Below are positions 1 through 8,423 of a stretch of DNA of 56,753 nt, piece by piece (within the stretch, counting starts at the first letter, position 1; each line of letters begins with the position of its first letter). The translations under genes were made by a program, and so were the position numbers. The notes below the pieces were generated by a model. That model was not told where the DNA came from. It did not search any database and was given only the letters and a program-made list of their open reading frames with translations. The stretch lies in the NCBI GenBank assembly GCA_910586535.1, contig CAJUHS010000016.1, positions 2,425 to 59,177 of the forward strand, read 5' to 3'. This DNA comes from an uncultured Oscillospiraceae bacterium (lineage in GTDB: Bacteria > Bacillota > Clostridia > Oscillospirales > Ruminococcaceae).

Positions 1-513
1 TTTCTGGTGTACCGCTCTCATCTGGTGTTTCCGGTGTTTCGGTTTCATCAGGTGTCTCCGGTGTACCGCTTTCGTCCGGAGTTTCCGGTGTACCGTTCTC
101 GTCCGGAGTTTCCGGTGTACCGCTTTCGTCTGGTGTTTCCGGTGTTTCAGTTTCATCGGGTGTCTCTGGTGTACCGCTTTCGTCCGGAGTTTCCGGTGTA
201 CCGTTCTCGTCCGGTGTCTCCGGTGTACCGCTTTCGTCCGGTGTCTCCGGTGTACCGCTCTCATCCGGAGTTTCCGGTGTTTCAGTTTCATCGGGTGTCT
301 CCGGTGTACCGCTTTCGTCCGGAGTTTCCGGTGTACCGCTTTCGTCCGGTGTCTCCGGTGTACCGCTCTCGTCCGGTGTCTCCGGTGTACCGCTCTCATC
401 TGGAGTTTCTGGTGTACCGCTTTCGTCTGGAGTTTCTGGTGTACCGCTCTCGTCCGGTGTCTCTGGTGTACCGCTTTCGTCTGGAGTTTCTGGTGTACCG
501 CTCTCGTCTGGTG
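1..513 (-). repeat. 19 tandem copies of a 27-bp coding repeat
   Basis: Nineteen head-to-tail 27-bp units were counted by eye, from 487-513 down to 1-27. Each encodes nine residues, TPDESGTPE. Three units (28-54, 136-162, 271-297) encode TPDETETPE instead. Most differences between units are synonymous (GAC/GAT, CCA/CCG, AGC kept), so the protein repeat is almost invariant while the DNA has drifted. The array continues past the window edge. It looks like a proline- and glutamate-rich stalk. Confidence 0.95.
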
Positions 514-1822
514 TTACAGGCTTATCCTTAATGGTATAGTCAAAGGAACTGGATCCGAACTGTATATTCCCGCTAAATTCCTTACAGATGACCTGACCCT
601 CGTAGTGAGGGTTGTAGCCCTTGCCTTCACCGCCTCCTACGGAAGAACTGGGAGCCAGCAGACTTCCTACGCCGGAAGCAATGGTAACATTGTTTCCGCC
701 GGGTACGTTTATCATTACCTTGGAGTTTCCGGTCTTGTTTCCGCTTGTAAGCGAACCGCCGTTATAGTATGCTCCCCAGTCGAATACGAGGTTTACATCG
801 CCCTCTCCCACAATATTCAGGATAACCGTAGAGCCATCGGGAACGTCGTATCTGAGCGCCATATTTTCAGAGGTTTTCATTGCGTTGTATTCTTCAACAG
901 TCATGTTGAAGACATTAACGTCTGAATCACTTCCCTTTAGAGTGATCGTTCCGTATTCCGATTTGATGTAGCTGCTGTCGCTGCCGTTGCTGACAGTTGT
1001 TCCGCTGACCTGCGAGATAGCCGAGGACGTCTGTCTCAGCTCGTTAAATGTATTCTGGAAATCAACGGTGCAGTCCTCGCCCACTGCGACCCTGTCGCCG
1101 TTGAGCGTACCTACTACCGAACCGCCTACCTCAAAGCTTGAACCCTTGTGGTCAATACCCTCGCCCACGTCAACATTTCCGCCTACGGCAACAACTCCGG
1201 AGCCATCGCCCACGTCGATATTGTTTTTGCCTGTCTGGGTATAGTTGCCCTCAACAAAAACATTGTATCCGTTTGCTCCGCCGAGAATGGAACGAACGCT
1301 CTCGGCAGCAGCCTCCGCCTCTTCGGCGCCGTCTTCCTCCACGGCAACTGTTTCAACAGCCGTAACGTCAGCAGGAGTTTCAATTACAGTCTCTTCAACC
1401 GGTGCAGTTTCATCGGCAGGTGTTTCGGCAACATTTTCCTCAACCGATACAGATTCGTCAGCAGGAGTCTCGGCGGAGTCCTCCTCAACAGGCGCAGTAT
1501 CGCCGGCAGGTGTTTCAGCAACATCCTCCGCCGCCGGAGATTCCGTTTCCGTCTCTTCGACCTCTGATCCTACCGCCTCGGCAGCCTCGCCAGCTACCGC
1601 GTTTTCGTCGGTATTTACATCATCGTCTCCGTCGCCCATTGTGTCGGTCTCGGCTTCTTCCGATTCCTCTTCGTTTTCGCCGACGGCGATCTTGTGACCC
1701 ATCATATCCGCTGCGCTTACGTCAGCCGCGCTTGCCGCAGGCGACTGAGCGGCAAACATACTTACCGCAAAAGTAAATGCGGCAACGGATTTTATGAGAG
1801 CCTTTTTCTTATTGTTTTCCAT
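1..1822 (-). CDS. choice-of-anchor A family surface protein, 3' end outside the window
   Basis: About 607 codons are visible and the reading frame is still open at base 1. The ATG at 1822 has a GGGAGG ribosome binding site. A basic N-terminus and hydrophobic stretch ending near SAA (about residue 34) form a signal peptide. An acidic, low-complexity region follows, including three 15-residue repeats starting ETPA. Next comes a beta-rich domain with the family hallmarks: YTQTGKNNIDVG, a SLLAPSSSV motif and GQVICKEFSGNIQFG. The C-terminal part, as far as visible, is a 9-residue tandem repeat (TPDESGTPE, sometimes TPDETETPE). In this family the C-terminus normally carries a cell-surface anchor, which would lie beyond base 1. 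Adhesion is a family-level guess; no catalytic motif was seen. Confidence 0.82.
   Translation of the reverse strand, partial: MENNKKKALIKSVAAFTFAVSMFAAQSPAASAADVSAADMMGHKIAVGENEEESEEAETDTMGDGDDDVNTDENAVAGEAAEAVGSEVEETETESPAAEDVAETPAGDTAPVEEDSAETPADESVSVEENVAETPADETAPVEETVIETPADVTAVETVAVEEDGAEEAEAAAESVRSILGGANGYNVFVEGNYTQTGKNNIDVGDGSGVVAVGGNVDVGEGIDHKGSSFEVGGSVVGTLNGDRVAVGEDCTVDFQNTFNELRQTSSAISQVSGTTVSNGSDSSYIKSEYGTITLKGSDSDVNVFNMTVEEYNAMKTSENMALRYDVPDGSTVILNIVGEGDVNLVFDWGAYYNGGSLTSGNKTGNSKVMINVPGGNNVTIASGVGSLLAPSSSVGGGEGKGYNPHYEGQVICKEFSGNIQFGSSSFDYTIKDKPVTPDESGTPETPDESGTPETPDESGTPETPDESGTPETPDESGTPETPDESGTPETPDESGTPETPDESGTPETPDETETPETPDESGTPETPDESGTPETPDENGTPETPDESGTPETPDETETPETPDESGTPETPDENGTPETPDESGTPETPDETETPETPDESGTPE
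1385..1519 (-). repeat. three 45-bp coding repeats, plus a partial fourth
   Basis: Three 15-residue units (AETPAGDTAPVEEDS, AETPADESVSVEENV, AETPADETAPVEETV) lie in tandem, and a shortened fourth continues to about 1346. They are in the acidic spacer between the signal peptide and the folded domain of the surface protein. Confidence 0.85.
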
Positions 1823-1917
1823 ATGCAAAGCCTCCCTCTCAAAACTTTGTTATGAATTAAAACTTGATTCCGTACATATTCAAAAGAGCATAACTATACT
1901 CTTTATTCTTTACAAAA

Positions 1918-1946
1918 ATTATATCATATAAATTGCAAAAAATCCA
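1918..1946 (-). promoter_or_regulatory. probable sigma-A promoter of the surface protein gene
   Basis: On the minus strand TATAAT (1918-1923) is preceded by TGA, giving an extended -10 (TGATATAAT). The -35 at 17-bp spacing is poor (TGGATT). The leader to the ATG at 1822 is about 90 nt. The region is very AT-rich, so the -10 match could be fortuitous. Confidence 0.55.
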
Positions 1947-2025
1947 CATTTTTTCAAATAATTTTTTAAAATTTTATACATATCTTTTTGTACAGAGTGC
2001 ACAACGGCACGGTTTTACGCTAACA

Positions 2026-3084
2026 TTACACCGCTTTAACGCGCTTTAACATAAGCTCCTGATTGGACGCATAGTCAACTGCGGTATCCGCCGTAATTAC
2101 ACCCTCGCGGAATAATTTCAGCAGCGAGCCGTCCATGGTCTGCATTCCCGTCTCGGACTGGAGCACCGTGTCTATCTGGTGTGTTTTCTGCTCACGTATC
2201 ATAGTTCTGATCGCACTGTTTACGTTCATTATCTCAAAAGCGGGGACAAGTCCTCCCTTAACGGAGGGGACAAGCTGCTGAGTAACGACAGCCCGAAGTA
2301 CCATTGAAAGCTGCACTCTTATCTGGTGCTGCTGATTTGTGGGGAAAACATCTATGATTCGGTCTACCGTGTTCGCCGCTCCGTTTGTATGCAGGGTAGA
2401 CAGAACAAGCTGACCTGTTTCGGCGGCGGTCATGGCTATGTTTATGGTCTCGAAGTCCCGCATCTCCCCAACAAGGATAACGTTGGGAGCCTGCCGCAAA
2501 GCAGCTCTGAGAGCGTCCACATAGCTGCTTGTATCTATGTTTATTTCACGTTGGCTGATTATGCATTTTTTGTGCTTGTGGAGAAATTCTATGGGATCCT
2601 CTATTGTTATTATATGTCCCTCGCTGTTTGTGTTGATACGGTCTATCATGCAGGAAAGGGTTGTGGACTTGCCGTTTCCCGCCGCTCCCGTAACAAGAAC
2701 TATTCCGCTTTTTATTTCGGAAAGCTCCATAACGCTTTCGGGTATTCCCAGCTTTGCGCTGTCGGGAAGTTCAAAGGGCACGCACCGCAGTACCGCCGAG
2801 AACGAGCCTCTCTGGCGGTAGATATTCGCCCTGAATCTTCCCGTACCCTTTATGGAAAACGAGAAATCCATTTCACACTTCAAATCGTCGGGACTCGTTA
2901 TATCCAGTCCTGCCAGCGAAAATATCTCAAACACCGCAGCTTTTATCTCGTCCGGCATAAGATAATTTTCTCCGGCTGAGACCACTCTGCCGTCGATCTT
3001 GAAAGCCAGAGCCGCGCCCGAGACCATGAAAATGTCCGACGCGCCCTTGTTTACTGCGTCCACAAGTATCTGCTTAACGTCCAT
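2026..3084 (-). CDS. pilT: PilT-type pilus retraction ATPase
   Basis: A 352-aa hexameric AAA-type motor of the secretion ATPase superfamily, expected at the cytoplasmic base of a type IV pilus. Motifs in order: Walker A GAAGNGKST (133-141), Asp box IEDPIE (161-166), Walker B VILVGEMRD (202-210), His box LSTLHTN (228-234), and AIRTMIRE, which corresponds to the AIRNLIRE motif of PilT retraction motors. Length and motifs fit PilT rather than PilB, which is longer and has an extra N-terminal domain. It is the last gene of the minus-strand pilus cluster, after the DJ-1 gene. No PilB is present in the window, so the extension motor must be elsewhere or this ATPase serves a PilB-less system. Confidence 0.92.
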   Translation of the reverse strand: MDVKQILVDAVNKGASDIFMVSGAALAFKIDGRVVSAGENYLMPDEIKAAVFEIFSLAGLDITSPDDLKCEMDFSFSIKGTGRFRANIYRQRGSFSAVLRCVPFELPDSAKLGIPESVMELSEIKSGIVLVTGAAGNGKSTTLSCMIDRINTNSEGHIITIEDPIEFLHKHKKCIISQREINIDTSSYVDALRAALRQAPNVILVGEMRDFETINIAMTAAETGQLVLSTLHTNGAANTVDRIIDVFPTNQQHQIRVQLSMVLRAVVTQQLVPSVKGGLVPAFEIMNVNSAIRTMIREQKTHQIDTVLQSETGMQTMDGSLLKLFREGVITADTAVDYASNQELMLKRVKAV

Positions 3085-3121
3085 GAAAATCAGTTCCTTT
3101 CGCTTTTATCGGGATACGGCG

Positions 3122-3721
3122 TTACCGCATATCGGGCATAGCCGCACAGTAATATCCCAGCTTATGAAAATTGTACCAGTCATTAATCTTGTTTTCCGGA
3201 GCGGCATTTACCGCAAGCAGTACTTCCCTGGCAAATTCAAGAGCCGCTGTGCCGTTTGCCGTAATGATATTTCCGCCGCGCACAGCCTGTTTATGGACAT
3301 ACAGCTTTTCTCCGCCGTAGGCTCCCCCCGCCCACTGTTTAAGGTCGTTGGGGTCGTTGCTCGTATGGGGGACGCTGTTCAGCAGTCCCAGAGTACCGAG
3401 GAAAGCGGAAGCGTCGCATATGCCGCCGAGCAGCTTTCCCTTTTCGGCGCAGTTTTCCGCAAGAGCGGAAACGCCGCGCGCCTCGGGAGTCCTCCAGGAC
3501 ATTCCGCCTATCAGTATCAATGCTTCGTAATCCTCGGGAACTGTATCCAAACCAAAATCGGGGACGGTTCTGAATCCGCCTATAGAGATGACCGCTTCTT
3601 GTGTGAGCGAAACGGTTTTTACCGAAAATTCGCCGTTACCCAGCATATTTACCGCCGAGGACAGATATGCCGCTTCCCAGTCGGCAAACTTATCCAAAAT
3701 AAAAAGCAGAATCGTTTTCAT
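3122..3721 (-). CDS. DJ-1/PfpI family protein
   Basis: A 199-aa flavodoxin-like protein of the DJ-1/PfpI (class I glutamine amidotransferase-like) superfamily. The nucleophile elbow is GGICDAS with Cys102, and the ILIGGMSW strand-turn lies about 30 residues before it. Members include glyoxalases, chaperones and amidohydrolases; the activity here cannot be told from sequence. It lies inside the pilus run, 45 bp after a pseudopilin-like gene and 37 bp before pilT, with its own AGGAGGTAA-type ribosome binding site, so co-transcription is likely. Nothing links it functionally to pili. Confidence 0.85.
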   Translation of the reverse strand: MKTILLFILDKFADWEAAYLSSAVNMLGNGEFSVKTVSLTQEAVISIGGFRTVPDFGLDTVPEDYEALILIGGMSWRTPEARGVSALAENCAEKGKLLGGICDASAFLGTLGLLNSVPHTSNDPNDLKQWAGGAYGGEKLYVHKQAVRGGNIITANGTAALEFAREVLLAVNAAPENKINDWYNFHKLGYYCAAMPDMR

Positions 3722-3766
3722 GATATTACCTCCGTTTGTAATTTTATACTGAAATATTTTACAGTT

Positions 3767-4231
3767 TTATTCGCCCAGCCATATTCCCAGCGGAGCGTCC
3801 TCCGTCTCTCCCGAGGAGACCGTCCGCCAGTTCAGTACTTCAAAATTTCCGTCCGAAAATTTTACCGTGCAGGAAATACTCTGCCTGTCGTTTATCGGCG
3901 TTTTCCAGCTTACGGTCAGACTGTCGGGAAGCGCTTCATACTCTGCTCCGCTTATCCCGTCAAGCTCCGCAAGCAGCATGAAATCCATATAATCCGAGTA
4001 TCCGCTCACGACCGAATCTATTTCCGCGAGAGTACGCTTCGCCTCCAGGTCGGCGGCGTAGTATTCCGCCGTGTAGTCCGCGCTCCTTGCGCTGAATTTT
4101 CTTTCGTTTTCCGCCGCGGAAAACGAAAGTGCCGCTAAAGCCGTAAGACACAGCGTTACAAATATCATCATCAGTGAAAGATATCCCGTTCCTATTCCTG
4201 CGGGTCGTCTATTGGTTTTTGCATCATTCAT
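3767..4231 (-). CDS. pseudopilin-like membrane protein (PilX-like position)
   Basis: A 154-aa protein. A short basic N-terminus is followed by one hydrophobic helix (about residues 17-40), then an extracytoplasmic domain rich in Ala, Asp, Glu and Ser with no recognised catalytic motif. The layout is that of a minor pilin or PilX-type protein, but there is no canonical prepilin cleavage site. Its ATG overlaps the stop region of the upstream gene by 8 bp, a sign of translational coupling. Assignment rests on topology and position. Confidence 0.6.
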   Translation of the reverse strand: MNDAKTNRRPAGIGTGYLSLMMIFVTLCLTALAALSFSAAENERKFSARSADYTAEYYAADLEAKRTLAEIDSVVSGYSDYMDFMLLAELDGISGAEYEALPDSLTVSWKTPINDRQSISCTVKFSDGNFEVLNWRTVSSGETEDAPLGIWLGE

Positions 4232-4730
4232 TCGCGTCCGACCTCCGTTCAGCGGGAATGTATGCTCCCGAGGTTATCCGGTACAGCTCTTCATTATCGG
4301 TATTCTCAAATTTTACGGACAGTATTTTCAGCGTGCCGCTGTCGGACTTCTCCGCCGTTTCGATCAGGATCATAAAAATTTCGGGACTTTGGGGGGAATA
4401 TTCGCAGTCCCCTGTAAGCGGAAGCTTTGCCTCCGCAGCGTATCCTCCGCCCTCAAGGTCTGCGTTAAGTATCTCGTAAGAACCGCTTCCGAAAAGCTCC
4501 TCAAGAGTTTGGGACAAGCTTCCCGACTCGGAAAATATTTCCGCCGCCGACTGAGCACAGAAAGACATTCTTTCCAGCCTTTCGCTTTCGCGGGAAAGCC
4601 TGCCGGAAGCCGCAAAAGCGTTCAGGATCACCGCCGAGGCAATGCTGAAAAACATAAGGACGATTATCATTTCCATAAAGAAAAGATTGAGCCTCCCGCC
4701 CGCAGGGACTGCCTTTATGGGACTTTTCAC
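4224..4730 (-). CDS. pseudopilin-like membrane protein (GspI/PilV-like)
   Basis: A 168-aa protein starting with GTG at 4730. The N-terminus has Gly-Gly at about residues 11-12, then a helix beginning RLNLFFMEMIIVLMFF. This resembles a class III signal with an acidic residue inside the helix, but Glu is not at the usual +5 position, so prepilin peptidase processing is uncertain. The remainder is a soluble domain with no recognised function. The upstream neighbour ends 24 bp before it and the next gene overlaps its 3' end. Confidence 0.6.
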   Translation of the reverse strand: MKSPIKAVPAGGRLNLFFMEMIIVLMFFSIASAVILNAFAASGRLSRESERLERMSFCAQSAAEIFSESGSLSQTLEELFGSGSYEILNADLEGGGYAAEAKLPLTGDCEYSPQSPEIFMILIETAEKSDSGTLKILSVKFENTDNEELYRITSGAYIPAERRSDANE

Positions 4731-4754
4731 AGCCGTTTCCGCTCCTTTCCCGAT

Positions 4755-5246
4755 TTATTTTTCCGTGCCGCGGCGGTTGCTGCCGCGGCAGCTTCGGCAG
4801 TACGCCGTAAAGGAATGCCCGCTGTCCTCAGCCGTGACTTTTATCAGACCGTCCGTTTCCTCGATAACAAGGCTTTCCGCGCCGAACATTCTCTCGCCTC
4901 CCGCATTTGGGGAATCCTCATTTTTCATTGAGTCCGCGCCGGCAAAAAGCCTTTCAAATACTGCGCCGCCGTCATAATATATCAGCGTTTCGTAACCGCT
5001 GTTCGTCAGCAAAAGCTCGCTTTCAGAGATCACCTCCGCGCTTTCGCTGGCACGTATCTTGTTTGTTATGTACCTGACTGCCGCCGCAGAATTGAACGTA
5101 CTGTCGTAATTTCCGCTGATACGTCCGTATGCCGAAGAGGCAACTGCAATGATTATCAGACAGCACACGGAAAATATCAGAAACAGCGTCATGCTTGCCG
5201 CCGAGCTGACCGTTTCCGCAAGACGTCCTGAGCCCGGTCTGTTCAT
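4755..5246 (-). CDS. small membrane-anchored protein of the pilus cluster (DUF4860-like)
   Basis: A 163-aa protein with one hydrophobic helix (about residues 16-42) and an extracytoplasmic beta-rich domain. Size, topology and position recall DUF4860 proteins found in clostridial pilus clusters, but this is from memory and needs a profile search. Its ATG overlaps the TGA of the preceding gene (ATGA), so the two are probably translationally coupled. Confidence 0.55.
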   Translation of the reverse strand: MNRPGSGRLAETVSSAASMTLFLIFSVCCLIIIAVASSAYGRISGNYDSTFNSAAAVRYITNKIRASESAEVISESELLLTNSGYETLIYYDGGAVFERLFAGADSMKNEDSPNAGGERMFGAESLVIEETDGLIKVTAEDSGHSFTAYCRSCRGSNRRGTEK

Positions 5247-5560
5247 TCCGCGCCCTCCTTTTCAATGACTGTCACCGTGGGACGTATATTCGCCCCGAAA
5301 TAGCTGTAGTCCACAATATATTTGTCGCCGTTTATCCTTACGCCGTAATGCTTTTCAAGGTACTCCAGATCGGAAGGATATTCCCCCTCTATGGAGTAGC
5401 AGAGCAACGCGCCGTTCATGACCGAATTGTATACCGCTTCGGTACGCTTTTCACCGGCTGCCGAATCCGCGTTTCCAGCCGAAATAACAAACCATACAGC
5501 GACGGCTGCAAACAGCAGAACCGACAGCAAATACAGCTTGCTGCGATATTTCTTTTTCAC
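5243..5560 (-). CDS. small single-pass membrane protein of the pilus cluster
   Basis: A 105-aa protein starting with GTG at 5560. Lys/Arg-rich N-terminus, one membrane helix (about residues 9-27) and a short external domain. The order basic tip, one helix, small outer domain is pseudopilin-like, but no cleavage motif is visible. It follows pilC by 38 bp and overlaps the next gene by 4 bp. Function not recognised. Confidence 0.55.
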   Translation of the reverse strand: MKKKYRSKLYLLSVLLFAAVAVWFVISAGNADSAAGEKRTEAVYNSVMNGALLCYSIEGEYPSDLEYLEKHYGVRINGDKYIVDYSYFGANIRPTVTVIEKEGAE

Positions 5561-5598
5561 AGTACCGTCAGCCGCCTTTCCGTTAGTCTTTCATATGC

Positions 5599-6645
5599 TT
5601 ATCCTATAGACGTGATTATATCCGTCATGGGGAGCATTACCGCGATAAGCACCGCGCCGATAATTATTGCCAGTATGCCTATTATCACAGGCTCGATAAA
5701 GGATACCGCGCCGTATATCTTTCTGTCGCATTCGCGTCCGAGACGTTCGTCAATTTTTTTCCACGCCGCGTCGAAGGCTCCGGATTTGTACGCCACTTTA
5801 AGGGAACGTGCGTATATGGACGGCAGCAGCTTTGATTTTCCGATAGCGTCCGCGAAGTATTCTCCGTCCAGCACCATAGCCTCGCAGTCCCTGATCCTGC
5901 GCTTTACCGTTTTGTTTTCGGTAAGCTCTGCGGCAAGCTCCAGAGTCTGTTCGGGAGCTATCCCGCAGGCAGTCATCATGCTCATTGCCCCTGTAACGTC
6001 AGCCATAGCCACCGCTTCGGACATTCCTCCGGTCAGCACGAAGTTAGTAAATATTCCATAAAGCTTCCGTCTCGCCGCAGGTATCTGCATAAGCAGAGCT
6101 ATAACAAGAGTTACCGCCAGCGCGGCAAGAAGTATCACCATTACCGCCGTTCCCAGACCGTAGGCAAAGGAAATGCTGTCCTCCACAACGGCAGCCGCGC
6201 TTTCGTCGAACTGCATGAATATCTCGCGGAACATGGGTATTACCTTTATCACCATAACAACGATGACAGCGGTCATCATCGCCAGCAGCAGCAGGGGGTG
6301 GGACACTGCGCTTTTGACCGTCTGCCTCAGTTCAGCCCTTTTGGAATAGTAGTCCGAAAGTCCGTTGAGGGTATCCTCCAGACGTCCCGTGACAGAACCT
6401 ATCTTTACCATTTTCACCGCGTAGTCGGGAAATATCCCCGCTTTTTCCATAGCGGTAAAAAGCGCGGAATCATCGCTGTTCATATGCTCCGAAAGGATAT
6501 TGGATATCTCCCTGAACCGCTTGTCCCCCGAATCCTCGGCAAAGACCTCCAGACCGTCGGCAACCGGTATTCCCGCTTCAAGTATCATGGCAAGCTGCTC
6601 ACAGAAAAAAGCGGTCTCTTCGTTGGTAAGAATTTTCAGCGACAT
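5599..6645 (-). CDS. pilC: type II secretion system F family / PilC inner-membrane platform protein
   Basis: A 348-aa polytopic platform protein of type IV pilus and type II secretion machines. It has two T2SSF repeats: an N-terminal half with FCEQLAMILEAGIPVADGL, membrane helices around VIVVMVIKVIPMF, and a second half containing ADVTGAMSMMTACGI followed by a C-terminal membrane helix. I chose the ATG at 6645, with GGAGG 8 bp upstream, over an in-frame TTG at 6663 that overlaps the upstream stop. Length matches the family. With pilT it defines the pilus identity of the cluster. Confidence 0.9.
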   Translation of the reverse strand: MSLKILTNEETAFFCEQLAMILEAGIPVADGLEVFAEDSGDKRFREISNILSEHMNSDDSALFTAMEKAGIFPDYAVKMVKIGSVTGRLEDTLNGLSDYYSKRAELRQTVKSAVSHPLLLLAMMTAVIVVMVIKVIPMFREIFMQFDESAAAVVEDSISFAYGLGTAVMVILLAALAVTLVIALLMQIPAARRKLYGIFTNFVLTGGMSEAVAMADVTGAMSMMTACGIAPEQTLELAAELTENKTVKRRIRDCEAMVLDGEYFADAIGKSKLLPSIYARSLKVAYKSGAFDAAWKKIDERLGRECDRKIYGAVSFIEPVIIGILAIIIGAVLIAVMLPMTDIITSIG

Positions 6646-6659
6646 AATTTTATCCTCCG

Positions 6660-7940
6660 TCAATATCTGTACACCGCGGTATAATTTCCGTCATCGGAAA
6701 TATACTCGGAGATTTTTTTCTTATCGGAATTGCCCGCATAAAAGGTCGCGTCGGCAATGTTGTATCCCTTTTTCTTCAGGAAAAGCTCTGGGGTTATCCA
6801 GCCGGTTTCGTCGGTGTAGACCTCGTTCCATGCATGATAAATATTAGGGTCTGCGTATCCTATGACGAGCCTTGCGGGAATGCCTCTGGAGCGGCACATA
6901 GCCGCAAACAGCGATGCGTAGTCGAAGCATATTCCCTTACCGGAAGAAAGCGTCCTGTCGGGGTCTGGGATATAGGCATTCCCCCCCTTTGACGAGGTAT
7001 TGACAGTAGCCGCAAGCTGTTTGTCGTAAGAAATATTTTCGGCAATATATCCGAACACCGCCGCGATCTCCTCAACGTCTCCGCTTTTTCCCGCGCAGAG
7101 CTCCGCAGCTTTTTTTACGCAGTCGGAATTTTTTCCGAAGCTGACGTATTTGTTGGGGTAAAGAAAAGTATCGTTTTCATTCTTCATGGAAACGTCAAAT
7201 TCTCCCGAAAGTATCAGCGCAAAGTTTTTTCCGGAAACGTGCTCATACACCTTTACGGTATAGTTTCCGCTGCCCATAAGCGGAATAAAATCCCGCGTGC
7301 CGTCAACTGAAACATCATGGTCGTACTGCACGCTTCCGTTTGTTATCCTCAGCTTTGCCTGCGCGCTTGAACCGCTGTACAGTACGGAGATATATCCGTC
7401 AGAGGCATTGCTGTAATCAAGCTCGGCTTTTTCCTCCGAAAAGACCGAAATGCCGCCTGCAAGAGGTACTTTTACATCGGGAATGATTATTTCGGCAGGC
7501 TTTTCGGACTTTGCGGCTGTAGTCTCCGAAACCGAAGCTGCGGTCGGATTAATTTCCGAATTGGAGAAAAGCTCTTCCGATGTCGTTTCCGCAGTATCGG
7601 AAACAGCTGATTCCGATACCGTAGTTTCCGAAGTATCCGCAGTGGAAACGTTCTGCCCTGATGAGATTTCGGTTGTCGGCATCTCCGTTCCCGACGTACC
7701 CGAAACGCCTGCGGCATCTGTTTCCGAAACGGTCTCGGGAACTGTTTCCGCCGGCGTCTCCGATTCCGATACCTCCGTATTGTACGTATCGGAAAAGACT
7801 GTGACCGAAGCCGTTGTATCCTGCGCGGTATCCGCTTCCGAAGCGGAGGAAATATTTTCACCGCTGTTACAGGAGGAAAGCATGACCGCGCAAAGCAAAG
7901 CATATGTCAGAAAAATCTTTTTGCCGCTGTGACCGCGCAT
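6660..7940 (-). CDS. transglutaminase-like lipoprotein
   Basis: A 426-aa exported lipoprotein. The lipobox LSSC puts the lipidated Cys at residue 24. A Ser/Thr/Glu-rich linker of about 115 residues follows, then a beta-rich region and a C-terminal transglutaminase-like core: nucleophile Cys in GKGICFDYASLFAAMC, His in YHAWNEVY, and an acidic residue in the following strand. Such domains act as peptidases, transglutaminases or cyclases; the chemistry here is unknown. The gene begins 18 bp after ogt with GGAGGA at its start, and its stop codon abuts pilC, so it is probably co-expressed with the pilus genes. Confidence 0.85.
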   Translation of the reverse strand: MRGHSGKKIFLTYALLCAVMLSSCNSGENISSASEADTAQDTTASVTVFSDTYNTEVSESETPAETVPETVSETDAAGVSGTSGTEMPTTEISSGQNVSTADTSETTVSESAVSDTAETTSEELFSNSEINPTAASVSETTAAKSEKPAEIIIPDVKVPLAGGISVFSEEKAELDYSNASDGYISVLYSGSSAQAKLRITNGSVQYDHDVSVDGTRDFIPLMGSGNYTVKVYEHVSGKNFALILSGEFDVSMKNENDTFLYPNKYVSFGKNSDCVKKAAELCAGKSGDVEEIAAVFGYIAENISYDKQLAATVNTSSKGGNAYIPDPDRTLSSGKGICFDYASLFAAMCRSRGIPARLVIGYADPNIYHAWNEVYTDETGWITPELFLKKKGYNIADATFYAGNSDKKKISEYISDDGNYTAVYRY

Positions 7941-7958
7941 ACAGTTCCTCCTTTCGGT

Positions 7959-8423
7959 TTATGATCTATAATAGTTTTTTTCAAATTCCAGAAGATATTT
8001 TTTAATATTGATATCCGCGCTGAATCCGCCGACAGTGCCGTCCGAAGCCACTACCCTGTGGCATGGCAGGACTATCAGGAAAGGATTTTTCCCCACGGCG
8101 TTCCCTGCGGCACGGCAGGCTTTCGGACTTCCTGCCGCAGCGGCAATCCCGCTGTAGGAAACAGTCTCGCCGTAAGGAATATCTGCAAGCGCGTTCCATA
8201 CCCTAAGCCGGAAATCCGTGCCGCAAAGCCGCAGCGGAAGCTCAAACCTCCTCCGGTCTCCGGCAAAGTACTCCGCAAGCTGACGTTCCGCCTCGGCGGT
8301 AACAGCGTCTCCCGAAACGTCCCCGAAAGGTTCGGGGCACGAGCGTATCCCCACCAGAGACGAACCGTCTGAGATTATTTCAAGGTGTCCGACGGGAGTA
8401 TAGGTAAATATCCGTCCGCTCAT
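7959..8423 (-). CDS. ogt: methylated-DNA-[protein]-cysteine S-methyltransferase
   Basis: A 154-aa suicide repair enzyme that takes the methyl group from O6-methylguanine in DNA. The active site LPCHRVV (Cys121) is present, preceded by the helix-turn-helix region containing AAAGSPKACRAAGNAVGKNP (Asn-hinge type). Length fits the short Ogt form without an Ada regulatory domain. Its ATG overlaps the alarmone synthetase stop codon (ATGA), so it is translationally coupled and likely part of the operon that continues into the pilus genes. Confidence 0.93.
   Translation of the reverse strand: MSGRIFTYTPVGHLEIISDGSSLVGIRSCPEPFGDVSGDAVTAEAERQLAEYFAGDRRRFELPLRLCGTDFRLRVWNALADIPYGETVSYSGIAAAAGSPKACRAAGNAVGKNPFLIVLPCHRVVASDGTVGGFSADINIKKYLLEFEKNYYRS

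Noticed and set aside
1..513. CRISPR-like repeat array
   Set aside because: Units are contiguous with no spacers and read as one open frame on the minus strand; they are coding repeats.
7..531. 174-aa plus-strand frame of Tyr, Arg, Pro and Phe repeats
   Set aside because: It is the antisense of the TPDESGTPE repeat, with no plausible start signal or family.
2999..4138. 379-aa plus-strand frame
   Set aside because: It spans the DJ-1 and pseudopilin genes in antisense and contains no recognisable domain.
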